Source: Phocoena phocoena (taxonomy: Eukaryota; Chordata; Mammalia; Artiodactyla; Phocoenidae). From it: 64,000 nt of DNA. The translations under genes and the position numbers were made by a program. The notes beneath the pieces are model-generated. The model was given only the letters and a program-made list of their open reading frames with translations. It was not told where the DNA came from and searched no databases. Positions 12,483-24,929 of this stretch are shown piece after piece; positions within the stretch are counted from its first letter, which is position 1, and every line of letters starts with the position of its first letter. The stretch covers positions 166,394,761-166,458,760 of the forward strand of contig NC_089220.1 of NCBI RefSeq assembly GCF_963924675.1, written 5' to 3'.

Positions 12483-14154
12483 TACCAGCAGGACCCTTTT
12501 GTGCTTGCACCCAAGTTTTCTATTAAAAACAAAAGCTGATTTCTTGTCCTCTGAGTCATTAGCACCAGGCCCCCCTCCCCAAAATTATACATTTGTTACA
12601 AAACTAAGTACAGTTCTCTCCTACACTTGTGTTCCAGTTCTCACATCGATCTGTCATGCTCTAGAACTGGGATGTCCTCCGTCTGTTCCCCAGATCGGCC
12701 ATCAGGCTAAGACTGGCCCCGAGGAGATGTTGGCTCAGGTTTCGTCACTGTGGCCATCAGCCACGGAAGTTGTGAGAAGTAGCCAAAGAGCTGTGGGGAG
12801 ACCCGGTCCCGCTGCTTTAGAAGCACCCCAGGGTGTGGGTCCCCGGATGCACCTAAGAATGGCAGGTCCTCAGCTGCTGCGGCCACCTGGATGGGTTTAT
12901 GTAAGGATGGAAGCCCCATGGGAGCTCTTGGTCTTCTCATCCCCAGACCCAAACCCAGCAGAGGTCGTAGACTTTGGAAACAAGGAGGGCCGGAGAAGGG
13001 AGCGAAAGCACTGCGTTGTGGTTCTAAAAAGGACTCTGAGCACATTTCAAAGCTTAAACCTTCCATAGCGGCGATTTGTCCATTCTCCTGAGGTTAGAGG
13101 AGTGCAAAGCAGGGATGGTAAAGAAAACTAAAGTCTGGGGATCTTCCAGTGTTCGTGAACTTCAAATATTTTGCTCCTTTTATCTTTCATAAGAGTACAT
13201 AACACCTAGAAAAATCTCTTCAGTTGACGTCACAATTTTGACTGGATTTTGAGTTGAAAGCTTCCCAAGCGCAAGAAATGGGGTGAAAGTGTCTGAATGT
13301 CATGATTAAATTAACCATGTCAATTAGTGAGTATTAGGGTAATGAGTCATTCTGAATACATTTGCATTTGCATGTGGGAAGCTTTACTCTATTTCTGAAC
13401 TCTCTGTGGAAATTGGGCATTCATTAAAATGAAGTAAAATTCCAGTAAGGCAACTTTGGGTTTTCTTTTTAAAATAGAACATAATCTGACGCGAAGTGTG
13501 CGCCCTGGCTGATCAGACACCCCACTGTTGCCAACAGTTAGCATCTTACCTAAAGGTACATTTGCAGGCTTTATTTTCTGGACCTTGGCATTTCAGATTA
13601 GAGTTTACAGGGTCTGAAAAATGGGAATGACGAAACATCATCCATGCCTCCAGCCCTAATTTTCTTTTCTCTTTGCTTTTAGTCCCCAAATACAACATTG
13701 CGTGTAATAAGAACAATTTGATCTCCTAGCAGAGCGTACTCCTCATGGTGAACACGTCAGCCAGTATTTGTTCATGACCTTAAAACGCACGTATGGCAGC
13801 CTTTTAAAAATTAATGCTCTGCAACTGTGTTGCGTGCACTTGACATAAATACAGGAACCTGGATCTTGGTGCTAGCTAGCTACATATTTCTGTAGAGCTG
13901 ATGCAATAGGGGAAATCATTTGGGGAAAATCATTTGAAGGAATCTCAGTAAGCTGAAGTTTTCTGGGTGACATGATTTTTCTTCTTCTTTGTGGTGTGTA
14001 TCTTGGAGTGATGAAATTTTAGTCCTGAAAGGACTAACTACCAACCAGTCAACCTCTGGTCTTACAGAAGAGGAAACTATGACTTAGTGAGATTGTACGT
14101 TGCCCAATATTGGTGCAAGGTGGCCGACAGACTCCTGGTTAAATGACTTTACCC
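12480..14154. other. Unique intronic sequence with a candidate regulatory cluster
   Basis: No repeat recognised. The stretch 13200-13460 carries several consensus transcription factor motifs, listed separately. A weak MIR-like antisense patch may lie at about 14040-14100. Confidence 0.45.
13200..13460. promoter_or_regulatory. Candidate enhancer: CRE, AP-1 and overlapping octamer motifs
   Basis: Within about 150 bp of non-repeat AT-rich DNA there is a palindromic CRE (TGACGTCA, 13225-13232), an AP-1 site (TGAGTCA, 13343-13349) and two overlapping octamers (ATTTGCAT at 13360-13367 and 13366-13373). TAATT/ATTAA homeodomain-type cores lie around 13303-13325. Density alone does not prove function. 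Any target would most simply be KIAA1217. Confidence 0.35.
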
Positions 14155-14320
14155 CTGTCAGCTCTGGAATCCTGCAGACTTGGTCCCAGTTCCTCCACTA
14201 GCTAGAATTTTCGGGCAAGTTGCTTCCACGATTTGTCTCCTCAGTGTAGCCAGTATTATGAAGTGGCAGTGAGGGTTAAATGAGATGACCACACAATCAA
14301 TCACAGTGCAGCAAGCACTG
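14155..14320 (+). repeat. MIR SINE, sense
   Basis: The blocks are in MIR order: CCTCCACTAGCTAGAA, GGCAAGTTGCTTC, TGTCTCCTCAGTGTAG, GTGAGGGTTAAATGAGATGA and a terminal AGCAAGCACTGAAT. Confidence 0.7.
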
Positions 14321-17300
14321 AATCTGTGAGTTCCTTTCTCTCTCCCCACACCCCTTCACTAGGAAGACGGTCTTCCTAGAGAACCGGTCTGCACATGTTA
14401 CGGATGACGCAGAGGAGGGATCTGCCTGAAGCCTCTTACCCCAGCATCCCTTGGTGATTGAAAGCCCTTTTTGAAGAAGTAAAGATGAGAAAGGATCAGT
14501 GGGGTTCAGGTGGCCTGGTTACACAGACTGCCCCTTCCTGCATGACCCCAAAGGACTTCCTGTTTGGGTGGTAGGTTTGGGATCACCTGATGATTTAGGG
14601 AAACATCTAGAAGGTTGTGATGGAAACAGAGGGAGGTGGTCATGGGTGTCCGTGAAGCGCTGAAATCCAGCTTTCCAGGCCCTGGAGTCCTGCCCGGGTG
14701 GCTCAGAGAGCGTTTCCACCATTCTCTGCTTCCTGAATCTTCCCAGTTAGGGGCAGCTCTCCTCCCAGAAGCTTGGGGCAGGGGCTCCAAACACCATGCT
14801 GTAGATGCTGCATGGCTTCTCCTGAGCCAGAATGAGAACAGTAGCTCCCAACAGAGAGACTTTTTTCTTAAGCCAAATCTGAATTGTGTGAGTATCCTGC
14901 CTCCCATTTTTTTGGTATTAAAATATCTTTCCTTTCTCGTGGCAACATGGTGCCATACAGAGGGAAAATTTCAAGAGAGAGAGCATGTTTGGATGCCCCT
15001 TACTTTGCAAAATAAAATCCTAGTAACCCTGTGTTGTGCCCTCCCCCATAATTTTTAAAAGAATGTTTAATTTGTGAAATACAAAATAATGAGAACAAAT
15101 GCTCCAGAGAGTTTAACTTTCTCCACAGTTATTACCAATGTTATAAACCTGTGAGCCTCATAGCTGCCCAGGCAGGGGAGCTGTTAGAATTGGTCTTTGT
15201 CTGTGATGGTTTGCTTGGAAGACACAGAGTCACCTCAAACTGGTTTAAGCAGAAGAATGGAATTAGTTGGAAGGAATAATTCGGAAAGACCTCACAGTGT
15301 ACTGGACTCAGGAGCTGGCATGCCTAGGGGCCCAGATAGCTGTTTTGTCTTTTAGGGTCTCCCATTGGAGCCATGGGGGTCTCTTGTCTCCCTTTTTCTA
15401 TACAGATCTGCTTCATCCTTTCTCTGTACTCTTCTCTGTCTGTTTCACATTCCCTTGTGCGTGTCAGCCACAGCTTGAAATGACCTCACGTTTTAAGTTC
15501 TCAGTGGATACAGACTGAAGAGCTTCTTTGTCCCAGGGCTCCATTTCCAGGAAGAGCATGTGATTGGTCCAGCGAGGATCAGGTGGCTACTGCTTGGTCC
15601 AGTCAGCTGCGACTGGGCTGGGAGTGGGTGACCATACACTGCATCACTCAAACCAGGATACCTTTGAGAGTGGAAGGGAGTTACTACTAATATTTACACT
15701 GGGACAACAGGTGCAAAGCAGAACGGTCCAAGGATGCTACAATCTGTATTTACCCTGGATGTGGGACATCGGACATCAGGAACTTATCCATATGGGCAGG
15801 GAGGAATTCCGCAGAGAGGGGGCCATTGTTTGAGGGCCAGAACCCTTTCAAAGATGGCTAAGTGTCAAGTCAAATAAGAAAAGGGGAACTTTGTCATGTA
15901 TTCACTGTCACTGGAGAGGGGGTTGCCTGTACGAAAAGACGACTTGGTACTCAGCTGCTTCTGGACGGTGCGTCTGTTAGCTCATTTGAGAGAGCAGAGA
16001 AGGACCTCAGAGTGCGCACTGGGGGGACAACTCCTTTAGAGGCCACCAGCTGTCCCACTCCCTCCTCCCATGTGCCCCCAAGTGCACACAGACCTGAGAA
16101 CCTCTGTGGGTGACTTCACTCAGACCATCCCTAGCGCCTCTCACCTCTGCTCTCCGTCCTCTCCCAACCCATCCTTTAATGTCAGCACTTATCCCCCAAA
16201 CCCCGTTCTGCCCTGTGCTGTCACAGTGACACATCTCTTAGTGCCTCTTGTCCAACTGTTACACGTATATTATCCTTGGCCCCAAAATATACCTTAAATG
16301 CGTTATGAGCTCAAGAACCACACACAGCACTTTTAACCTCCCGAGACTGGCACCGGGCTGAGTACCGAGTCCCTGTTTCAAATGCTTTTTGACTTTTTTT
16401 TTTTTTTAATACGTCAAATCATAGGGTATCTGACACCAGTGTCAGCAATTTTCATTGTCTTTTCTCTTCCCTAAATGATGTCTCAGCATCGAGCTGGCAT
16501 CTGAGGGGAGAGCACGGTGTGAGAAGATTGCTAATATGCAGTGATAGTTTGCAATGAGAAAGTGAATGACATAATAACGAGAGCAGGCGTTTATATTTGG
16601 AACTGAATAGCTGTGTTTAGGAAGCTTAAAAAAAAACAAAAAAGGACTGAGCCCTTATATCTTTATTTTTATACATACTCCAACCACGATGACCCTGAAC
16701 AAGAAATAGAAATTTGATTTTGATTTTCTTCAAGGATTATTGCCTTTTGCAATGGAAAATGACAACTCATCAAATGCATTGTGTCTTCCATGGGCTGCAA
16801 AGATGACCAAACACCAGAGGTTGTCATTGTAGCCATGTTGCTTCAAGTAATATTATTTCTTGGCTACTTTGCTAAGCTGAATGTATTTTCTTTCTTTTTT
16901 TTTTTTAAGTCAGGGATGAGGACATTTGAGTTTGATATTCTGCTGAGAATAGTAACCAGCTATCTACCTCACTGAAGACCATGTGAATTTACATAACTCT
17001 TGGTGAGCTGGGCAGTGATTTAGGGTTGTTTTTTTTTTTTTTTAAGTCTAGCAATACTCTTAAAGAGTGCCAAAGCCAGATCCCAATCTTTGTAACACAA
17101 GCAGACTTTATGAAAAATAAACCACTTCGGGGCCTTGCACGGAAACATTAACCCAAAGCAAAGAGACAAGTTAACTGTTCATGGGTGTCCTTTCTGGCCA
17201 TGATGTGGGCATGTCATCTGAGCGGAGAGTTTCCTGTGGAACACCGAGGCTGGCCACCGCGATGAAGGGGGCACAGGGGGCTATGTTCTGACCTTACTCC

Positions 17301-17944
17301 TGTTTTCTTCTGTGGAAACATCCTAAGAAGTGTAGCAGGGGTGGGTGTCTAGATAAAGCAGTAGTGCGTCTGCCAAGAGGGGTCTCCTGGTACTTTTAGC
17401 AAGAAAAGGGAAAGGAACTGACCATCGCATCCTCAGAGGGCTCCCCTAGAACATCAGGCACACCTGGGGCATCCCTGAAAGAGTTCTGTAGCTGAAGCCT
17501 TGAGGCAGGACCGGCTATATATAATTCTTAGTGTATCTTGTTCCAAAAAATTATTAAGGGTTTCAAGACGGCCACAGCAGAGCATGAAACCAAGCCCAGA
17601 GCACTTTTAAATGCTGGGTCGCTTGTACACCCGCAAAGTGGGTCCTACCTTGACAGTTAAGTGCTTTGGTGTTTTTAACTTCAAAATGCATCCTTAGGAA
17701 GACTTAAGAGGACATTAAGGAATGCAAACCACCCCCCCCCCAAAAAAAAAAACCTGGCTCCTGGGGACTGCCTGTGTCCCACGCCCAGCCCATCAGCACC
17801 TTTGGCATCTTAGAGAAAACTCACCTGCTGATTAATTCACATCAGTTTGCCTGGAATTGTAATGAAAGCAGGGGCCGGCTTTGGGAGGGGGAAAGCTGAG
17901 ATCGTGCATTCATTCATCCTAAGCCCCCCAGTTTCACTGACTCC
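14321..17944. other. Unique intronic sequence; possible old repeat at about 15210-15760
   Basis: Most of it is unremarkable. At 15235-15760, the words CAAACTGGTTTAAGCAGAAG and GGAATTAGTTGGAAGG resemble an ancient interspersed repeat, perhaps a DNA transposon, that I cannot name. T-runs occur near 16396, 16896 and 17030, and a C10 A11 run lies at 17732-17752. Open frames at 14506-15058 show no coding features. Confidence 0.45.
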
Positions 17945-18525
17945 CTTTCTTTGACCTTCTACACGTATAATCTCCAGCCTCCACACAATAGCCCAAATGA
18001 TCTTATGAAAAATGTATCTGATCCTGGCCACCTCCCCCTTCTCCCTGCCTCAAATACCTCAGTGGCATTCTGGTACCTTAGAGTCACATTGAAAATTCTC
18101 CCCTTGACGCTAAGGCTCCATGAGATCTGGGCTCTTCTGGTCTCCGGTCCCACCATGTCTCCAGTACTTGCCACTTCTTTCTGCCTCGGGGACTTTGCAC
18201 ATGCTGTCCCTTCCACCTGGAATGCCTTTTTCTTTTCACCACACCCGCTGGCTTGCCCCCTCCTCCCAACTTCTCACGTCCTTGAGGTCACAGTTTACTT
18301 GCTTTTCCAACTTTCCACCCACATACACCCCCTCCCCAGCCTGGGTTACACACTGTCAATGTCTTCAGTGTCTGTCCCCTGACTCGACTGTAAGCACCAT
18401 GAGGGCAGGATCATGTCTCTTTTGTCTGTCGTTCTGTTCCCAGTACCTGGCATGTGCTAGCGTGTACCTAGCAGGTGCCTGGAACACAGTAGGCACTCAA
18501 TAGGTGTCTGTTGAAAGGGTGAATG
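17945..18525 (+). mobile_element. L2 LINE 3' region, sense
   Basis: This matches the L2 3' end: CTGATCCTGGCCACCTCC, TTAGAGTCACATTG, GGGGACTTTGCACATGCTGT, CTTCCACCTGGAATGCC, CGACTGTAAGCACCATGAGG, and the end GGCACTCAATAGGTGTCTGT followed by TGAAAGGGTGAATG. The open frames here are repeat-derived. Confidence 0.8.
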
Positions 18526-19344
18526 GACGTACCACACAGTTCGTGATTTAAACTTAATTATACATTATCTTGTGTTATTTGTTGTCCTGCATTCATTTCA
18601 CCAGTTAGTTTTGAAACTCATTCACATCAGGCAACATGACGTCTGTCTGTCTCTGAATCGCCCACAGTGCTCAGTATATGTTCAAGGAATGTTATTGACC
18701 AACAAAGATTATGAGTGTTTTACACATTCAGTCCCTTGCCATCACAGTTTAGATAACCAAGAGAGAAATTAAATTTTGTATTGTGTGTGTTTAAGTTATT
18801 ATAGATACCGTCTGTTGATTGGCGAGGTAAGTAATAACCAAAACTAGACATAATCCAAATTATGGGATTTCTGCCTCAAAAGAAAAAAATCAACTGTGAT
18901 AGAAATATCTCCCTCACAATCATATTTTACTGATTTTGGAAACAGTCTTAATAGAAGAGTTTAAAGAACTGGGTGTGTTCAGTTTACTCTGGTGTGGGTG
19001 CATCATCCGTGTTAGGTGATAAAAACGTGCACAGTCCCATCTGCTGTGATCGTAACAACCACTAGAATTTGGCCAAAGGAATTGATTTGCCATCGTTCTT
19101 TCCTGTAACGTGGCTTGTCCTCAATGCCTGGCTTGGAATGGCCTATGCACAGTAGATGTCCAGTGATAAAAATCTTAGTGGAATACTCAGGGACTTTTTT
19201 CTCTCACTAACTTTCACAACTGATACTTTGAACCACTCTGTCTTTATTTTTGTATCTAGTCCTTCCGATGGACTTTTTCTCGTTGCCATGTTGTTTTTCC
19301 AGATTAGTAGACCTTGATGGCATTAAAAATATTTTCAGCATAAT
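18526..19344. other. Unique intronic sequence upstream of the KIAA1217 exon
   Basis: AT-rich intron. Two short patches near 18630-18710 and 19100-19180 vaguely resemble L2 3' ends but are too diverged to call. No other exon recognised. Confidence 0.5.
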
Positions 19345-19388
19345 TAATAATAGGCTATTTTCCACTTTCTTTCAAATGCCTTTTGCAG
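19345..19388 (+). promoter_or_regulatory. KIAA1217: Splice acceptor of the KIAA1217 exon
   Basis: A T/C-rich tract (TTTTCCACTTTCTTTC and CCTTTTGCAG) runs up to the AG at 19387-19388. TAATTAATAATAGG just upstream offers possible branch-point adenines. The position agrees with the phase-0 start of the recognised protein segment. Confidence 0.85.
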
Positions 19389-19587
19389 ACAAGAAGCCCC
19401 AAACTGTCTCACAGTCCTCAGCCTCCCAACTTGGGTGACCCAGTAGAGCATTTATCAGAGGCATCTGGAGATTCTTTGGAAGCCATGTCTGAGGGAGAAA
19501 CTCCAAGTCCTTTTTCCAGAGGCAGCCGGACTCGAGCGAGCCTTCCAGTGGTGAGGTCGACCAACCAGACGAAAGAAAGATCTCTGG
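19389..19587 (+). CDS. KIAA1217: Internal coding exon of KIAA1217 (SKT / sickle tail protein)
   Basis: This is the only host coding exon I can support. The 199 bases read open from ACA AGA AGC and end on the first base of a split glycine codon, so the exon enters in phase 0 and leaves in phase 1. A pyrimidine-rich stretch ending in CCTTTTGCAG precedes it and GTAAGC follows it. The translation starts TRSPKLSHSPQPP and ends ASLPVVRSTNQTKERSLG, which I recognise as the N-terminal part of KIAA1217, just before the conserved segment shared with its paralogue SRCIN1 (p140Cap). The segment is rich in serine and proline and probably disordered. KIAA1217 is a cytoplasmic, coiled-coil-containing protein; the mouse orthologue (Skt/Etl4) is linked to notochord and intervertebral disc development. 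If the donor were not used, the frame would run about 20 codons into the intron and stop at 19647-19649. No other exon of the gene was recognised, so the flanking introns exceed 19 kb and 44 kb. Confidence 0.92.
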
Positions 19588-19593
19588 GTAAGC
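19588..19593 (+). promoter_or_regulatory. KIAA1217: Splice donor of the KIAA1217 exon
   Basis: The junction reads CTGG|GTAAGC. GT is followed by AAG at +3 to +5, close to the U1 consensus. It splits a glycine codon after its first base, which fits the known continuation of the protein into a phase-1 exon. Confidence 0.85.
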
Positions 19594-21943
19594 TTCGAAA
19601 GGTAGTTTCTAATTTTTATTCCTGCATGTGTGTATGTTTATACTCCTGAACACATACCCCTGCATCTGGATGTTAATTTGATCTTGATTTGTAAACACAC
19701 AAACTGCTCAGAAACTCTGTTGATTTAACATCAAGCCTTGAGGAGTTACCTGCTGAAGGAGCAGCAAGTCCAACCGGTCTTTGGGGCTGGGCACATTCAG
19801 AACTGGCTGGGGTTAGTCACTCAAACAAGAGACTAGCAGTGCCTGTGGATATTCCTGGTATAAGGAATAGCAAGGGCCGGATTACAGAATGAGCCTCATT
19901 TCTTAGGGAACCTCCTCCACAGTTTCAGAACTGTGGACGGTTGGGGTGTGAGCCCCACTCCACTGTCTGGCAGTCCAGGGGAGGACATGAATGGCTGCAG
20001 GAAGAAGAGGTACAAGGTGGCCAACACCGCCATGACTGGTAAGGAAAGCCAGAAACACAGGGCTGTTTTCTCTACCACCACATGAAAGGGTGGAGGGGTT
20101 TGGCAAGAGTTTGGCATAGCCTTGTCTTTCAAGAAGCTTTTAGGAAAAGCAGGATTCTCTCCTTCCGCCTTCACTTGTCATTTGTTTTTTCACATTGGAT
20201 ATTCCCTTTCTATCTTGCTGTGCTTTTTTTCTTCCTCCTAGCCCCTTAACAAAAGGTACAGGCCATAAAGATTTAGACCTTTTTGCAAATTATGCTGGTG
20301 TTTCATATGCTTAACCTGCCATCTCAAGGTTCTGAGTCGGTACCTGTGTTTTTCAGACGTTTGTGGTCAGGAAAAACAGGGGACAGAAACAGGGTCAACC
20401 CACAGAAGGCTTCAGGGTCTGGCCTCTGCAGAAGACAGCTGAATTCTGCCTCCTATAACTGAGCAGATGCCTTGCTTGAAGAAGAAAAGAGAGGGACGTG
20501 GGGAGGTGTCCTGTTTTTGTTTCCTCTGTTGCAGATGATAACCAGAGCAGATTGGGTTCAGACATTGTCCTAGCTCTTCTGAACAAAAACAAACAAAAAA
20601 CCCTGTTATTTACTTGTGTTACTCATATTAATTTTTAGCGTTAGACTTTGTATACTTCATCTTAGTTTAATAATCCAGGGTCGTCATTTTACAAACGAAA
20701 GATGAAAGCCCCAGAAAATCTGGTTTTTGTTTTTTGAGGTTGCATAGTTAATTAAATGGCAGAAGTGGGAAGCCCCTGCAGTTCCTATTGACTCCATTTA
20801 CCAGTGAAGGCATGGGACTTGGAGGGGTGTGGTGCACTCAGGGAGCATACAGGGCTGGGGCAGTGTCAAGATGACACAGGCTGGGGCTTTCCATCAGGAC
20901 TACAGAGCTTAGTGTTCTCTTAACCCCACTCATGCTTGAGGCAGGAGCACAGGAGCCTGCCAAGGAGTGGAATTTCTCCTCTGTGCTTTGCAGGAAATGA
21001 ATGAGGTTCAGGTCTCTGTAAAGATAGCCTGTGCTTCGCAAAGTAGAATGAAAGATAAAAACAAATGCCTGTGCGCTTCCCCATACCTGGGGAACAGCGA
21101 GCCTGTGGAATAATGGACCCTCTGTCTTGCGGGCAGGAATTTGCCCCACAGCCAAGTGCAGTTGGCAATGCAGGTAGAGACCGGCTGCCTTTAGGAAGCA
21201 AGTCTCTGGGTGCAGGGGCTGCAGGAGCTGATGGCAGCCTTGCCCTAGGAACTGCTGAGGGTGGCTGCTGTTTTCTCGTGGGGTGGCTGCACTTTGGCAA
21301 AACGCTGCTTTACGCTGAGCACGCCTTGCTGTGAAGTTCTGGCGAGTCACAGCAGATTCAAAATGCACAGGAGGTTCTTATTCTTCCAGCTCCAGGAGAA
21401 TGTTTTTGGCCAGTGATTTCCACAACTTGTGGATAGAAACAAAGGAACACAGGGAGAGGAGAAGAATGAGAAGTTTGCCCCAGCGAGGGGAGCCCTGGGG
21501 TCAGAAAATGAGGCTGGCCCTGGGCCGGCGGCTTGGTGCTGCCCTTCACCGCCGCTCTGTGGCCAATTTGCGAATGTCCTTGCGGCCGCACCTGGCTTTC
21601 ACAGGATAATTCAGTTGAGCGGGGATGGGAAATAAACAGGAAAGTGTGAGTTAGGGGAAGTCTAAACACAATCTCCCACCAGGGGCCTTGCTAGCCTTGT
21701 GTTCGGGAAAATTCCCATGTGCCTGGCTGTATTTAATGCACAGACATGGGCTCCTGGGAAGAGCAGGCTCCCCAGAGAGCCCCGGAGCGGGAGCAGCGGG
21801 GTCCCCCAGCATCTTGGTGGCGAAGCGCAGCCAGGACCCCAGGCCTCAGAGGCTGCAGATGGAGACTGAGCTGGGACCTCCTGCAAATCCACTCTTGGTG
21901 CCACCTGGAAGGCCAGCGTTTCCTTTGGGATCTGTACAATGTC
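19594..21943. other. Unique intronic sequence downstream of the KIAA1217 exon
   Basis: A weak antisense MIR-like tract is visible at about 20670-20800 (TCATTTTACAAACGAAAGAT, GGTTGCATAGTTAATTAAAT). GC content rises at 20840-21940, giving many chance open frames on both strands. None has splice signals or a recognisable domain. Confidence 0.5.
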
Positions 21944-23394
21944 ATTTTATCTTTTATTTAAATTTTAATTTTTTTTATACAGCTGTTTCTTATTAGTTAT
22001 CTATTTTACACATATTAGTGTATTTATGTCAATCCCAATCTCCCAATTCATCCCACCACCATCACTCCCCACCCCCCCGCCCCACCACTTTCCCCCCTTA
22101 GTGTCCATATGTTTGTTCTCTACATCTGTATCTCTATTTCTGCCTTGAAAACCATTTCATCTGTACCATTTTTCTAGATTCCACATATATGCGTTAATGT
22201 ACGATATTTGTTTTTCTATTTCTGACTCGGTTCACTCTGTATGACAGTCTCTAGGTCCATCCATGTCTCTACAAATGACCCGATTTCTTTCCTTTTTATG
22301 GCTGAGTAATATTCCATTGTATATATGTACCACATCTTCTTTATCCATTCGTCTGTCAATGGGCATTTAGGTTGCTTCCATGACCTGGCTATTGTAAATA
22401 GAGCTGCAGTGAACATTGGGGTACATGTGTCCTTTTGAATCATGGTTTTCTCAGGGTATATGCCCAGTAGTGGGATCGCTGGATCATATGGTAATTCTAT
22501 TTTTAGTTTTTTAAGGGACCTCCATACTGTTCTCCATAATGGCTATATCACTTTACATTCCCACCAACAGTCCAAGAGGGTTCCCTTTTCTCCACACTCT
22601 CTCCAGCATTTGTTTGTAGAATTTCTGATGATGTCCATTCTAACTGGTGTGAGGTGATACCTCATTGTAGTTTTGATTTGCATTCCTCTAATAATTAGTG
22701 ATGTTGAACAGCTTTTCATGTGCCTCTTGGCCATCTGTATGTCTTCTTTGGAGAAATGTTTATTTAGGTCTTCTGCCCAATTTTTGACTGGGTTTGTTTT
22801 TTTAATATTGAGCTGCATGAGCTGTTTAAATATTTTGGAGATTAATTCTTTGTCTGTTGATTCATTTGCAAATATTTTCTCCCATTCTGAGGGTTGTCTT
22901 TTCGTCCTGTTTATAGTTTGTTTGCTGTGCAAAAGCTTTTAAGTTTCATTAGGACCCATTTGTTTATTTTTGTTTTTACTTTCATTACTCTAGGAGGTGG
23001 GTCAAAAAAGATCTTGCTGTGATATATATCAAAGAGTGTTCTTCCTATGTTTTCCTCTAAGAGTTTTATAGTGTCTGGTCTTACATTTAGGTCTTTAATC
23101 CATTTTGAGTTTATTTTTGCATATGGTATTAGGGAGTGTTCTAATTTCATTCTTTTACATGTAGCTGTCCATGTAGTTTTCCCAGAACCACTTATTGAAG
23201 AGACTGTCTTTTCTCCATTGTATATCCTTGCCTCCTTTGCCACAGATTAGTTGACCATAGGTGCATGGGTTTATCTGGGCTTTCTAGCCTGTTCCATTGA
23301 TCTGTATTTCTGTTTTTGTGCCAGTACCATATTGTCTTGATTACTGTAGCTTTGTAGTATAGCCTGAAGTCAGGGAGTCTGATTCCTCCAGCTC

Positions 23395-23610
23395 CGTTTT
23401 TGTTTTTTTTTTTTTTTTTGCGGTACGCGGGCCTCTCACTCTTGTGGCCTCTCCCATTGCGGAGCACAGGCTCTGGACGCGCAGGCTCAGCGGCCATGGC
23501 TCATGAGCCCAGCCGCTCCGCGGCATGTGGGATCTTCCCAGACCGGGGCATGAACCCGTGTCCCCTGCATTGGCAGGTGGACTCCCAACCACTGCGCCAC
23601 CAGGGAAGCC
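23395..23610 (-). mobile_element. CHR-2-type SINE, antisense, inserted in L1 ORF2
   Basis: A poly-T tract is followed by GCGGTACGCGGGCCTCTCAC and ends with CCACCAGGGAAGCC. The flanking duplication CCAGCTC lies at 23388-23394 and 23611-23617. The L1 reading resumes on either side, so the SINE is younger than the L1. Confidence 0.94.
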
Positions 23611-24723
23611 CCAGCTCTCTTTTTTTCTCTCAAGATTGCTTTGGCTATTCAGGGTCTTTTGTGTCTCCATACAGATTTTAAGATTTTTTGCTCTAGTTCT
23701 GTAAAAAATGCCATTGGTAATTTGATAGGGATTGCACTGAATCTGTAGATTGCTTTGGGTAGTAGAGTCATTTTCATAATATTGATTCTTCCAATCCAAG
23801 AACATGGTATATCTCTCCATCTGTTTGTGTCATCTTTGATTTCTTTCATCAGTGTCTTATAATTTTCTGAGTACAGGTCTTTTACCTCCTTATGTAGGTT
23901 TATTACTAAGTATTTTATTCTTTTTGTTTCAATGGTGAATGGGATTGTTCCTTAATTTCTCTTTCTGATCTTTCATTGTTAGTGTATAGGAATGCAAGAG
24001 ATTTCTGTGCATTAATTTTGTATCCTGCAACTTTACCAAATTCATTGATTAGCTCTAGTAGTTTTCTGCTGGCATCTTTAGGATTCTCTATATATAATAT
24101 CATGTCATCTGCAAACAGTGACAGCTTTACTTCTTCTTTTCCGATTTGGATTCCTTTTATTTCTCTTTCTTCTCTGATTGCCATGGCTAGGACTTCCAAA
24201 ACTATGTTGAATAATAGTGGCGAGAGTGGACATCCTTGTGCTGTTCGTGATCTTAGAGGAAATGCTTTCAGTTTTTCACCATTGAGAATGATGTTTGCTG
24301 TGGGTTTGTCATATATGGCCTTTATTATATTGAGGTAGGTTCCCTCTATGCCCACTTTCTGGAAAATTTTTATCAAGAGTTATTATCATAATTGACAAAA
24401 TTCAGAAGCTTTTTCTGCTTCTATTGAGATGATCATATGGTTTTTATTCTTCAGTTTGTTAATACGGTGTATCACATTCATTGATTTGCGTAAATTGAAG
24501 AATCCTTGCATCCCTGGGATAAATCCCACTTAATCATGGTGTATGATCCTTTTCATGTGTTGTTGGATTCTGTTTGCTAGTATTTTTTGAGGATTTTTGC
24601 ATCTATATTCATCAGTGATATTGAATTTTCTCTTTTTGTAGAACCTTCGCCTGGTTTTGGTATCAGGGTGATGGTGGCCTCATAGAATGAGTTTGGGAGT
24701 GTTCATTCCACTGCAATTTTTTT

Positions 24724-24929
24724 TCCTTTTTTTTTTTGCAGTACGCGGGCCTCTCACTGTTGTGGCCTCTCCCATTGCAGAGCACAGGCTCCGGACGTGC
24801 AGGCTCAGTGGCTATGGCTCACAGGCCCAGCCGCTCCACGACATGTGGGATCTTCCCAGACCAGGGCACGAACCCGTGTCCCCTGCATCAGCAGGTGGAC
24901 TCTCAGCCACTGCGCCACCAGAGAAGCCC
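24724..24929 (-). mobile_element. CHR-2-type SINE, antisense, inserted in L1 ORF2
   Basis: Poly-T, then GCAGTACGCGGGCCTCTCAC and an end at CCACCAGAGAAGCCC. The flanking duplication is CATTCCACTGCAATTTTTT at about 24704-24722 and CATTCCTCTGCAGTTTTTT at 24930-24948, with two mismatches. It is more diverged than the copy at 23395. Confidence 0.93.

Noticed and set aside
12199..13068. 289-codon open frame on the + strand, the longest in the window
   Set aside because: It runs through the (GT)n microsatellite, giving a VCVC run. It has no splice context, domain or conserved-looking composition.
14506..15058. Frames of 133 and 140 codons on opposite strands
   Set aside because: No splice sites fitting either frame and no recognisable domain.
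17945..18503. Plus-strand frames of 127-143 codons
   Set aside because: They lie in the L2 3' region and are repeat-derived.
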